Shown here in pieces: positions 43,514-51,616 of a stretch of DNA of 64,000 nucleotides. Source of the DNA: CBDFGS01 sp965247255. GTDB lineage: Bacteria; Chloroflexota; Dehalococcoidia; Lucifugimonadales; CAUZJF01. Each line of letters opens with the position of its first letter. Within the stretch, counting starts at the first letter, position 1. The position numbers and the translations under genes are program-made. Location of the stretch: positions 496,001 through 560,000 of the forward strand of contig CBDFGS010000009.1 in assembly GCA_965247255.1 (NCBI GenBank), given 5' to 3'. The notes beneath the pieces are model-generated. The model was not told the DNA's origin and made no database searches. It was given only the letters and a program-made list of their open reading frames with translations.

Positions 43514-45217
43514 CCCGAATCCACCGAAGGACACCGATGGACGGCGTGAGGGCAGCGGAAGGGGGTGGGTGAGGGAGCTACAGGGGAGATGGCCTGGGGT
43601 CTTGGGGTAGATGGGAGGCCGGCGGGCGGTCTTCAGTGGCCGCACAGGGCCCCTAAGGCCCTATGCGGGAGTTGCGATGCGCGGGAAGGCGAGAGGATAC
43701 GCAGCAGGGGACTCTCGCGACCGGGGTGGCGCGAGATTGCGGGGACGTTGGGTCAGTTGCAGGCTGGCCGTCAGGCCGGGAACGGAATGGCTTGCAGCCG
43801 GGCCAAGGCGCGAGTGAACTGGGTTTCCCAAGGCCAGCGCCGGGGGAGATGCAAAGTGAGGCGGCGCGCCGAGCGGGTGATCCGTCCCACCAGAGCGAAG
43901 ACCCGCCGCCTGAGGGTCTTGGTGATCACGGTCCGCTCGCCCAGACCAATCCGCGCCGTCCAGCGGGCCAGGTTATGCGCCATCACCTGGACCGCCAGCC
44001 AGGCGCCGTTGGCGGCGAAGCGCGCCGACGGCATGTGGTTCAGCCCGACGCCGTACTTGAGGTCGCGTATGGCGTTCTCGACCTCGGCGTGGCGGCGATG
44101 ATCGGCCTCCAGTTCCAGCGTCTCCCCATCGCGGTCGGTGATGAAGGCGTGATAGCTGTATCTGGCGAAGAGGGCGAGCTGGGAACCGGGCGTCGGCTTC
44201 ACCCGCCGGACAATGAGCCGCACCGGCGCGGCGTCCGGCTTGGTCTGGAACGGGGTGTAAGTCGTCTCGGCGACATCGGCGGCGCCGTCCATCCAGTAGG
44301 GAATGGGAGTCCAGTCCTCCTCTGGTATCGCCTCGATCAGATCCCGCAGCCTGGCGCGCTGGCGGATGGTGATAGAGAAGCGGACATCCATTTCCCGGCA
44401 GGCGGCAACGACAGTGTGGGCGTAGAAGCCGCTGTCGGCCCGCACCGTGAGTTGTCCCCTGGCCCCGCCGTAGCGCACCCGCCCCACCGTCTCACGCAGG
44501 AAGTGGGCGGCGCCACGGGCGGTGTTGGCCCGGCCCTCGCGCAGCCGGGACATCAGCACCTCGCCGGTGCCGGCGGCAATGGCCAGCAGCGGGTGATAGC
44601 CGCGGGCGCCGGTATAGCCGTGGTGGCGCGCTCCCTCCTTGGCCAGTCCATAGGTCTCGCAGATGGTCGAGTCCAGGTCGATGGTCAGGGGCGAGTCGCC
44701 GGGTCCGGCCCCAGCGGCCCAGGCCCGGGCCAACAACTGGCGGCTCACGCGGTCGAGTTGACGGACATGCCCCCACCGGAAGCTGCGCAGGAAGGTCCCC
44801 AGGGTGGATGGCGCCTTGACCACGCAGCCTAGAACACCGACCGTCCCACCAGCGCGCAGCGCATCGGCGTCGTCGATGCAGTCGCCGCCTGCCAGCGCGG
44901 AAGCGACCAGCGTCAGCATCTTGTCCCCAGTGTTCGCCCGTCCCGGCGCTCCGCCGAGGTCAAGGTGATGGTCGACGAGTTCCCGCAGGCCCAGGTGCCG
45001 GGCTAGGGTGGCCGGCAGGAGCAGGCCGGCATTGGCCACCAGGCGATGGTCGTCAAAGAGGATGCGGATACGGTCGGGTTTGTTCTGTGGCAGCATCTAT
45101 TGGGTGCTCCTTGTTTCCGGGCGGGTTTCTGTTCCAAAACCATTATCCCAGATTCAGAGGAGCACCCGCTGGCTTCTTCAAGCGCTGTCCCCAAGGACGT
45201 CCTTCGGTGGATTCGGG
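43514..45217 (-). mobile_element. IS1380-family element, copy 4, complete (1,704 bp)
   Basis: Inverted repeats CCCGAATCCACCGAAGGA begin at 43514 and their complement ends at 45217. It has the same length as copy 2 (9495-11198) and lies in the opposite orientation. Left flank GTTAC (AbiEii), right flank GTTAG (split IS3). The GTTAG nearly matches the CTTAG seen beside copy 2 once that flank is inverted. Confidence 0.93.
43771..45096 (-). CDS. IS1380-family transposase, full length
   Basis: 441 residues, identical to the 9616-10941 protein as far as I can see, except Ala for Asp in AHNLARWTARIG. Catalytic motifs TIDLDSTICETYG, LTVRADSGFY and VENAIRDLKYG are intact, so this copy and copy 2 are probably both active. 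Confidence 0.93.
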   Translation of the reverse strand: MLPQNKPDRIRILFDDHRLVANAGLLLPATLARHLGLRELVDHHLDLGGAPGRANTGDKMLTLVASALAGGDCIDDADALRAGGTVGVLGCVVKAPSTLGTFLRSFRWGHVRQLDRVSRQLLARAWAAGAGPGDSPLTIDLDSTICETYGLAKEGARHHGYTGARGYHPLLAIAAGTGEVLMSRLREGRANTARGAAHFLRETVGRVRYGGARGQLTVRADSGFYAHTVVAACREMDVRFSITIRQRARLRDLIEAIPEEDWTPIPYWMDGAADVAETTYTPFQTKPDAAPVRLIVRRVKPTPGSQLALFARYSYHAFITDRDGETLELEADHRRHAEVENAIRDLKYGVGLNHMPSARFAANGAWLAVQVMAHNLARWTARIGLGERTVITKTLRRRVFALVGRITRSARRLTLHLPRRWPWETQFTRALARLQAIPFPA

Positions 45218-45995
45218 GTTAGCCTTGGCTGTGCGATGGTACCGCTCCAACTTGCCGTTGGTCTGGGGATGGAAAGGTGAGGCGAAGATGTGTTTCATGA
45301 ACCTGGCCCTTAGGAACTCGTCCAACGCCCTAGACAGAAAGCCTGGACCGTTGTCGCTCAGAAGGGCTGGACCTGGCTCTACAGGCGCCGTCGGTTGACC
45401 GGTGAACTTCCACCGCATCCTGGACCACCTCGATGATGTCGGCACTGCTCATGCTGGTCTGCACCCTCCAGCCCACGATCATCCTGGAATAGTCATCCAG
45501 CACGCTGATCAGGTAGTAGTAGCCCCAACCCACCACGAAGAAGTAGCTGGCATCGGTCTGCCATAGCTCATTGGGCCTGGCAGTCTTGGTGTGAAACTCC
45601 TTTCCTGCTGGGAAGCCCTTGGTCTCGGGCGGCTTGATGAGCCCCGCTTCCTTCAGTATCCGGTATACGGTGGACTCGGAGACGTACATGACCTGTTCGT
45701 CCACCAGGGTGGTCGCCACCTCTCTCGGGCTTAACGATGGGTGTTCCAACGCATACCTGACCACGTACCGTCTTTGCTTTGTAGCCAACCGGTTCCACAC
45801 TCGCCTGGGCTCTGGTGGCCGGTCTACCAGACCGTTAAACTTCTGGTCTCGATACCTGCTCTTCCAGCGGTAGTAGGTCGAGGGTGCTATCTGCAACTCT
45901 TGGAGGGTCTGCCTGACCGGCAGAGGAGACCTCTCGACGATCTGAAGGACCTCCGCCTTGAGCTGGGCCTCCCTTCTCAGATAGGGCTTGCCCAT
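45218..45995 (-). pseudogene. IS3-family OrfB, 5' half (other half at 11.2 kb), also frameshifted
   Basis: It begins with MGKPYLRREAQLKAEVLQIV and includes APSTYYRWKSRYRDQKFNGL, NELWQTDASYFFVVGWGYYY (first catalytic Asp) and VLDDYSRMIVGWRVQTSMSS. Near 45395-45410 the frame shifts by one base; the other frame continues as ALLSDNGPGFLSRALDEFLR (second Asp) and ASPFHPQTNGKLERYHRTAK, ending exactly at the IS1380 edge. The missing continuation, KVNVFVHHSLEEL, is found at 11207. Confidence 0.88.
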
Positions 45996-46000
45996 GGGCT

Positions 46001-46363
46001 CTAACCGAGGCTTTTTTTCAGGACCAGGTTCTCCACCGACAGCTGAGCAACAAGCTCCTTGAGCCGTTCGTTCTCGCGCTTCAAGGCATCGACCTCCGCC
46101 TTGTTCGCCTCCCGTAGCGTGTCACCCTTCAGCCTCGACTTGCCCGCCTCCATGTAGTCCTTGAGCCACTTGTAATAGACCCCGGGGTTGATTCCCTCTC
46201 GCCTGCACAAGGCGCTGACTGATATCTCCCCGCGGATCCCCTCTATGACGATCCGTACCTTCTCCTCAGGTGTGTACTTGCGACGTGTAACGTTTCTGGT
46301 CCGTCGGACCACCTGCCTGGCGTTCTCGTCGGCTTGATCGTAGCTTCGACTGACTTCCTGCAT
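46001..46363 (-). CDS. IS3-family OrfA of the split element
   Basis: The transposase_8 helix-turn-helix is VTRRKYTPEEKVRIVIEGIR and GEISVSALCRREGINPGVYY. A coiled coil (EVDALKRENERLKELVAQLS) follows for multimerisation, ending ENLVLKKSLG just before OrfB. ATG at 46361-46363 has AAAGGAG 5 bases upstream. An outer end of the element probably lies near 46400-46415 (GAGCCAGGACA). Confidence 0.85.
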   Translation of the reverse strand: MQEVSRSYDQADENARQVVRRTRNVTRRKYTPEEKVRIVIEGIRGEISVSALCRREGINPGVYYKWLKDYMEAGKSRLKGDTLREANKAEVDALKRENERLKELVAQLSVENLVLKKSLG

Positions 46364-46410
46364 CCTGGCTCCTTTCACTTCCGTGAATCTACTCTCCTAC
46401 CTGAGCCAGG

Positions 46411-47316
46411 ACAATCGCCTTAATTCTCGCTTCTCAATTCCCCATCAGCTGTCCCAAATGTGCTGACGATACACAGTGACCGCATTTTGACCAGCAGAAG
46501 GTGTGAAATGCCGACCATGTCAACGCCGGCCCAGCACATTGGGCCACTCATCCTGCCCGCTACGCCCCTTCTCCAGCCTCGTCAAGCCGTACAAGCTGGG
46601 ACATAGGTAACACTTAATCCGGGGACATGGATAACGTGTGTATAGGCGGGCCGTGTAAGACTGAATTGCGAACTTTTCGCTGGGAGATCTCCATATAGGG
46701 AGGCAGAATCCAGTCAGGTGACACTGGTTTAGGCCCCATGAGCCTACTGGAGCCTTCTGGTCGTCAGGATTGACCGGGCCTCTCATCTAGTAATAGTATT
46801 TCGCTATAATCACTCCTGAGAAGTAGCAATGCAATGACATCAAAGATATCAATCAAGCAAGAATTCAAAGGATCGATTAAGAAGACATTGGAGTACGTTG
46901 GTCGATTTGGACCGGTATCCCAGTCGAGTCAAGTCATGAACCGGTCCCAAAAACATGATTCCCTCGTAAAAACCCGTTTTGAGGAAGTTCCAGCGCTTTA
47001 GCACATCTGAGCGCTACCGTATGTTGGGGTAGTACACGGAACAGAGACTGTATATTGTACCCAGGCAAGGGCACGGTTGTTCTAATTCGACCTGCACAGA
47101 CTTTTTACGAGAGAATCAAAAACATGGGACACGGTCCGTCTGCGTGCCAAGCAGGAGCACGGGCGGCCTTGGGCAGGGCTCGGAAACGGTACTGGAGTGT
47201 CCCCCTCGACGGGTGCAGACGGCTGGGCGCATCGGCGACGAAGAACGCCCCGGCCGTGCGGCTGGTGCAATTAGGCCATCTCGCATAGGCTTTTAACCTT
47301 GCGGAGACAATAATAA
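46411..47316. other. Long non-coding stretch ahead of purC with element remnants
   Basis: There is no convincing gene. 46600-46640 holds GGGACATAGGTAAC and GGGGACATGGATAAC, a motif I associate with IS481/IS21-type ends. 46660-46679 is the third copy of the TACTGAATTGCGAACTTTTC-type repeat. 46790-47050 is clearly poorer in GC than its surroundings. The purC ribosome binding site is near its right edge. Confidence 0.5.
46660..46679. repeat. Dispersed repeat, partial copy (20 bases)
   Basis: GACTGAATTGCGAACTTTTC matches the core of the repeats at 2803-2836 and 49420-49453, but the preceding CCTACGTG part is absent. Confidence 0.55.
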
Positions 47317-48303
47317 ATGGAGAACGCTATTTACACCCCAGAGGGCTACACGGATCGAATACGACAAGAGCTCGGTAACTGCCTCATTGAGACGAATATT
47401 TTTCAAGGTGAGAAGTTCATAGCCAAGGTACGGGATCGATACGATCTTGGGGATCGTATGGTACTCATCACCACCGACCGACAGAGTGCCTTCGACCGGG
47501 TGCTGGCCGCTATCCCCTTCAAAGGGCAGGTCCTCAACATGACGAGCGCATGGTGGTTTGAACAGACCCGCCATATTGTGCCAAATCAGGTTCTATCCAT
47601 CCCCGATCCAAATGTCACAATTGCCAAAACATGTACCGTCTTCCCGATTGAATTCGTGGTGCGTGGATACATCACCGGAACCACGAGCACCTCCCTCTGG
47701 ACGGTCTACCAGAGTGGTCAGCGTCACTACTGTGGCAACGATTTGCCCGACGGCCTAATTAAGAACCAGAAGCTGCCGACGAATTACCTCACACCGACCA
47801 CCAAGGGGGATCACGACCGTCCGATCAGCCCTGACGGGATCGTGTCCGAGAACTGGATGACGGCCGATGATTGGGAACAATGTAGCCGCATCGCGCAGGA
47901 ACTTTTCGCTTTCGGTCAAGCCAAGGCAGCGGAGCGTGGCCTAGTTCTCGTCGATACCAAATATGAGATGGGCCGTGACGAGAACGGTGAGATCCTCCTG
48001 ATCGACGAGATCCACACACCTGACTCTAGTCGCTACTGGATGGCCGACTCTTATCAACAGCGCATGCAAGAGGGACAGGAACCCGACAACGTCGACAAAG
48101 AATTCCTCCGGCTCTGGTACGTGGAGAACTGCAACCCCTACGAGGATGAGGTCCTACCACCAGCACCGAATGATCTTATAATCGAGCTCTCAAGACGCTA
48201 CATCTACCTTTACGAGAAGATCACCGGTCGCTCTTTCGAGTTTCCAGAGGCGGACCAACCGATCGAGGCACGTTTGAAAATCAACCTTGAGGGAATCACA
48301 TGA
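47317..48303 (+). CDS. purC: SAICAR synthase (phosphoribosylaminoimidazole-succinocarboxamide synthase)
   Basis: PurC condenses CAIR with aspartate using ATP in de novo purine synthesis. The 328-residue protein is of the longer bacterial/eukaryote-like type: GEKFIAKVRDRYDLGDRMVL, ITTDRQSAFDRVLAAIPFKG (conserved D..SAFD....IP.KG), FVVRGYITGTTSTSLWTVYQ, and ILLIDEIHTPDSSRYWMADS (DE..TPDSSRyW). The start ATG has GGAGA 9 bases upstream. It stands alone without other purine genes nearby, next to a HAD phosphatase on the same strand. Its GC content is lower than that of the IS-rich area. Confidence 0.96.
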   Translation: MENAIYTPEGYTDRIRQELGNCLIETNIFQGEKFIAKVRDRYDLGDRMVLITTDRQSAFDRVLAAIPFKGQVLNMTSAWWFEQTRHIVPNQVLSIPDPNVTIAKTCTVFPIEFVVRGYITGTTSTSLWTVYQSGQRHYCGNDLPDGLIKNQKLPTNYLTPTTKGDHDRPISPDGIVSENWMTADDWEQCSRIAQELFAFGQAKAAERGLVLVDTKYEMGRDENGEILLIDEIHTPDSSRYWMADSYQQRMQEGQEPDNVDKEFLRLWYVENCNPYEDEVLPPAPNDLIIELSRRYIYLYEKITGRSFEFPEADQPIEARLKINLEGIT

Positions 48304-48536
48304 AGGTATACGGAAGGCAATAGGGCCAAGGTGATTCTGCTTCCACTTCAATAGACAGAGAGCCCTATCCGATAAACATGAAGTGCAGGCTAACCAGGCG
48401 CTCAACCTGACTGAGCCATCGAAGGGTTTTTTGAAGTTTTCGCATCGCAGTCACCGTTAACTCTTCTCCGACGATTCGTCGCCGGGCGTCGTCAAGAGAG
48501 CTTGATCGATAAGCCGCAATTTAGTCGGGTATCAGA

Positions 48537-49208
48537 GTGAAGAAGTACATTCTCTTTGACCATGATGGGGTTCTGGTCGATACCGAATTCTGGTATTACA
48601 AAGCCGGAGAGCGCGCCCTGGCCGACATTGGATTTACCTTGGATAGAGATCAATACCTCCAAGACATGACCCAGGGATTGGCCACCTGGGCCCAAGCCAG
48701 AGCGGCAGGTATTGATGAACAGACCATCAGCAGGCAGCGTGAGGTCCGTAATGTCTATTATCAGGAATATCTTAGAACAGAAGACATCGAGATCGACGGT
48801 GTCTCGGAAACGTTAGACGTACTTTCTGGTGAGTACAGGATGGGCATCGTTACTACATCCAAACCATCTGACTTCGCCTTAATACACGAAAAGCGATCCA
48901 TCCTGGATCATATGGAAGTCTATTTAACTCGGGAGGATTACGAGCGAGCTAAACCACATCCCGAACCCTATCTGAGAGGACTCCAACGCTTTGGTGCTAC
49001 TGCCGCTGAAACGGTAGTTATTGAAGACTCGGCGAGAGGGTTGAAGTCGGCAATAGCGGCGGGTATTGACTGCATCGTGGTTGCAAACGAGTTCACTGCA
49101 GCTCACGATTTGTCCAAAGCAACTGCCAAGGTCGCTACGTTTAGGGAATTGCCATCTACTATAAAGGACTTAGCAAGTTTAGCCAGGAACCTATCCCAGA
49201 ATCCTTGA
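48537..49208 (+). CDS. HAD-family hydrolase (phosphoglycolate phosphatase-like)
   Basis: A cytoplasmic phosphatase of the haloacid dehalogenase superfamily, 223 residues. Motif I is ILFDHDGVLVDTE (nucleophile and acid/base Asp), motif II GIVTTSKP (Thr/Ser), motif III the Lys in RAKPHPEPYLRG, and motif IV VVIEDSARGLKSAIAAGI. A helical cap domain sits between motifs I and II, so it is a subfamily I, beta-phosphoglucomutase-like enzyme; the substrate cannot be inferred. GTG at 48537 is the start, with only a weak ribosome binding site. Confidence 0.9.
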   Translation: MKKYILFDHDGVLVDTEFWYYKAGERALADIGFTLDRDQYLQDMTQGLATWAQARAAGIDEQTISRQREVRNVYYQEYLRTEDIEIDGVSETLDVLSGEYRMGIVTTSKPSDFALIHEKRSILDHMEVYLTREDYERAKPHPEPYLRGLQRFGATAAETVVIEDSARGLKSAIAAGIDCIVVANEFTAAHDLSKATAKVATFRELPSTIKDLASLARNLSQNP

Positions 49209-49280
49209 GAGAGTGGTCATGAAGCAGGCGATAGTCAGAAAGGCGATATAGACGTCGGTATGCCGATCGTACGGCACCAC
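49192..49280 (-). pseudogene. Probable IS5-type transposase C-terminal scrap
   Basis: A minus frame reads VVVPYDRHTDVYIAFLTIAC and FMTTLSRILG before a stop, resembling the R(Y)(D/E)R...AF..(I/L)AC C-terminus of IS5-family transposases. It is only 28 codons long with a TGA just upstream, and it overlaps the end of the HAD gene by about 17 bases. Confidence 0.4.
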
Positions 49281-49419
49281 CACCTGTCATCGCTGAGGCC
49301 TCTTTAGGGATCCTACTGGTCTGGTGGGAATAGGATCTGGCTACAAAATCAGGCCTAGCGGAAGTCAGTCGTAGCCACAGTACAAAAGTTCGAGTCCCCG
49401 TAAGTCTTACCTACAAACT

Positions 49420-49453
49420 GGTGGACCTACGTGTACTGAATTGCGAACTTTTC
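49420..49453. repeat. 34-base dispersed repeat, copy 2
   Basis: It matches 2803-2836 at 33 of 34 positions, and both continue with a related GTGAAGCTATG / GTCGAGCTATG about 10 bases on. 49281-49645 otherwise shows no gene. Confidence 0.6.
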
Positions 49454-49645
49454 GACTGGCCGTGAAGCTATGAATTTCGCTCAACATCACTCTGGTAGAT
49501 CAGATACACTTGGCCGGTCGAGGTCATGGTGTGAGCAAATGAGCGGCACTGCAGCAAGGACGTAACGTCGACGAGTTTCCCGATGTCAATTCATGAACTG
49601 GAGGCAAGAAACAAGGCCACGAGAGTGTAGATCGTCAGCGAAAAT

Positions 49646-49873
49646 GGGACTGCGATAATCTTTCCCGGGCCATTTCGGGTCGGGTCCGACCCGAAATGGG
49701 ACCGGCGCAGTGCCTTTCATGTGATCTGTCGACCTCGTTCTCGAGGCGGCCCAACCCGCCCACCGACCAGGTGAGCAGTGACCTGATAGGAGCCTGGCCA
49801 AAGGCCCCGTCGCAGTCCTGTCCGCTCTCCTGGCCTGTTGGAGCCATCTCACTCAAGAGCGAGGAGGCAGTCT
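49646..49873 (+). ncRNA. Candidate IS110 bridge RNA (non-coding left end)
   Basis: A 228-base leader between the element's left edge and the transposase start has no coding potential but contains a perfect 14-base-arm palindrome (CCATTTCGGGTCGG, GT, CCGACCCGAAATGG at 49670-49699). In characterised IS110-group elements the bridge RNA that specifies target and donor DNA is encoded in the non-coding end beside the gene. Position and structure fit; this assignment is inference. Confidence 0.45.
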
Positions 49874-50953
49874 GTGACCACTAGCAGCGGATTGGATGGT
49901 GTCGCCAGGGTGATCGTTGGTGTTGACACGCACCTGGACGAACACGTAGCTGTGGCAATCGACCACCATGGAACGCGCCTGGGTGAATACCGGCTAGGGA
50001 CGACGGCCAAGGGCTACGAGGACCTGGAGACCTGGGCTATCGGCCTGGGCCAGGTCTCCACCTTTGGCGTCGAAGGTACCGGCTCATATGGAGCGGGGCT
50101 GGCTCGACACCTTGCTCGGTGTGGCCACAAAGTTATCGAGGTCAACCGACCAGACAGGTCCACACGCCGTAGACTGGGCAAAAGCGACCCTCTCGACGCT
50201 GAAATGGCCGCACGATCTGTCCTCGCCGGGGTGGCTCGGGAGTCTCCCAAGTCAGGTGTGGACAAGGTGGAGATGATCCGGGTGCTCAAGATTGTCAAGG
50301 ACTCTGCGATGAAGGCCCGCACGCAGGCCATCAACCAGATGAAAGCCCTTGTGGTCACCGCGCCTGTTGAGTTGCGAGAGGAATTGGCCGGACTAAATGC
50401 CCGGAGGCTTGTAGATCGCTGCATTAGCTTTCGCCCGGGTAGGCTGGCGACGCCGGTAGCAGCAGCTAAGCATGCACTTCGGCTGCTTGCCCGTCGTCAC
50501 AGCCAGCTCACCTGCGAGATCGAAGGTATCGACGACGAGCTGGCCTGGCTCACCGCGGAGACTGCGCCGGCATTGGTCCACACCTTCGGAGTCGGAGCGG
50601 ACACCGTAGCCACGCTTCTCGTGACTGCCAGCAGCAATCCCGAGCGACTGAGGTCTGAGCCCGCCTTCGCCGCCCTGTGCGGAGTAAACCCCATTCCTGC
50701 CTCTTCAGGCAAGACCGAACGCCACCGACTCAACCGCGGAGGCGATCGACAAGCCAATGCCGCTCTCTATCGCGTTGTCCTTGTGAGACTCCGCTACGAT
50801 GAGCGGACGAGGGAGTATATGCGGCGTCGCACCAGGGAGGGGATGACAAAGTCCGAGGTCATCCGCTGCCTCAAACGCTACGTCGCTCGTCAGATCTTCG
50901 CCATCTTGCATGAGATCGGACGCAAGAACCTGGCTCTACCAGCAGCCGCTTGA
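49874..50953 (+). CDS. IS110-family transposase (DEDD recombinase)
   Basis: A 359-residue DEDD transposase. The N-terminal RuvC-like domain shows VIVGVDTHLDEHVAVAIDHH, FGVEGTGSYGAGLARHLARC and LGKSDPLDAEMAARSVLAGV. The C-terminal Tnp20 domain has FGVGADTVATLLVTASSNPE, FAALCGVNPIPASSGKTERH (with the conserved Ser of the GxxPxxxSSG motif) and RLNRGGDRQANAALYRVVLV. GTG at 49874 was chosen because GAGGAGG lies 6-7 bases upstream and the family start fits; the open frame extends 12 codons further. It is intact and probably active with the upstream RNA. Confidence 0.94.
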   Translation: MTTSSGLDGVARVIVGVDTHLDEHVAVAIDHHGTRLGEYRLGTTAKGYEDLETWAIGLGQVSTFGVEGTGSYGAGLARHLARCGHKVIEVNRPDRSTRRRLGKSDPLDAEMAARSVLAGVARESPKSGVDKVEMIRVLKIVKDSAMKARTQAINQMKALVVTAPVELREELAGLNARRLVDRCISFRPGRLATPVAAAKHALRLLARRHSQLTCEIEGIDDELAWLTAETAPALVHTFGVGADTVATLLVTASSNPERLRSEPAFAALCGVNPIPASSGKTERHRLNRGGDRQANAALYRVVLVRLRYDERTREYMRRRTREGMTKSEVIRCLKRYVARQIFAILHEIGRKNLALPAAA

Positions 50954-51039
50954 CATCTATAGGAGCATCACATTGGAGGGGTCGAAAACCCGAGAGTCTG
51001 AGAGTGGTGTGAGCTCCTGAAGCGAGGGTAAAGTACCCC

Positions 51040-51369
51040 ATGAAAGGAGCAGACCGTCACATCCGCTCTGACAACGGGCCAGAGTTTACGGCCAGGGCTA
51101 CTCGGGAGTGGCTGGCAAAGGTGGGAGCTAAAACGCTGTACATCGAGCCAGGCTGACCATGGGAGAACGGATACGTGGAGAGCTCCAACGGAAACCTCAG
51201 GGATGAACTGCTAGACCGGGACATCTTCTACACATTGCAGGAGGTGCAGAAACTCACGGAGCAGTACAGACAGACCTACAACCGCATCAGGCCACAAAAC
51301 TCACTGCGCTACAGACCACCGGCATCGCAAGTCGTCCTGCCTGCCCTGTCCCAGTCCTTGCAGGACTAA
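51040..51369 (+). pseudogene. IS3-family OrfB C-terminal remnant with internal stop
   Basis: RHIRSDNGPEFTARATREWL, VGAKTLYIEPG, then an in-frame TGA at 51154-51156 where relatives have Ser, then PWENGYVESSNGNLRDELLD and RPQNSLRYRPPASQVV: the second half of an IS3 integrase core. The first half is missing. It differs from the two IS3 types elsewhere in the window. Confidence 0.88.
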
Positions 51370-51616
51370 CATAACGGGTCGTACAAAGATCGGGGGCCGG
51401 TCACGGTCATCTTCGTCTCCAGATCGGCCTATCTTCTCACGCCAATCTGTCAACGAATTAGCTAACACATACAGGTATGACGGGGGAGGCGTGTAGCGGC
51501 GCGGCGTTGGGGACGCACGCGCGCTGGTGATAGGCGGACCTTCCGCCGGGCTGATGTTGACCGAGCCAACGGCGGGTTCGAGTCGGCCTGCGTGATGCTG
51601 GGAATCAGAGAGACAA
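51370..51616. other. Spacer between IS3 remnant and the giant surface gene
   Basis: I see no gene or clear terminator for the giant gene here. Confidence 0.4.

Larger units (their letters stand above)
49646..50990 (+). mobile_element. IS110-family element, complete
   Basis: The left limit is taken from where similarity to the remnant at 36774-37274 begins (GGGACTGCGATAATC). The right limit is approximate, just past the gene; IS110 elements lack clear inverted repeats and target duplications, and none is seen. Confidence 0.8.

Noticed and set aside
47055..47288. A 77-codon plus frame just before purC
   Set aside because: No ribosome binding site or family similarity; its composition is unlike a folded protein.
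49385..49411. tRNA-like T-arm (GTTCGAGTCCC) as a possible attachment site
   Set aside because: The flanking bases do not form a T stem or acceptor stem and no integrase gene is nearby.
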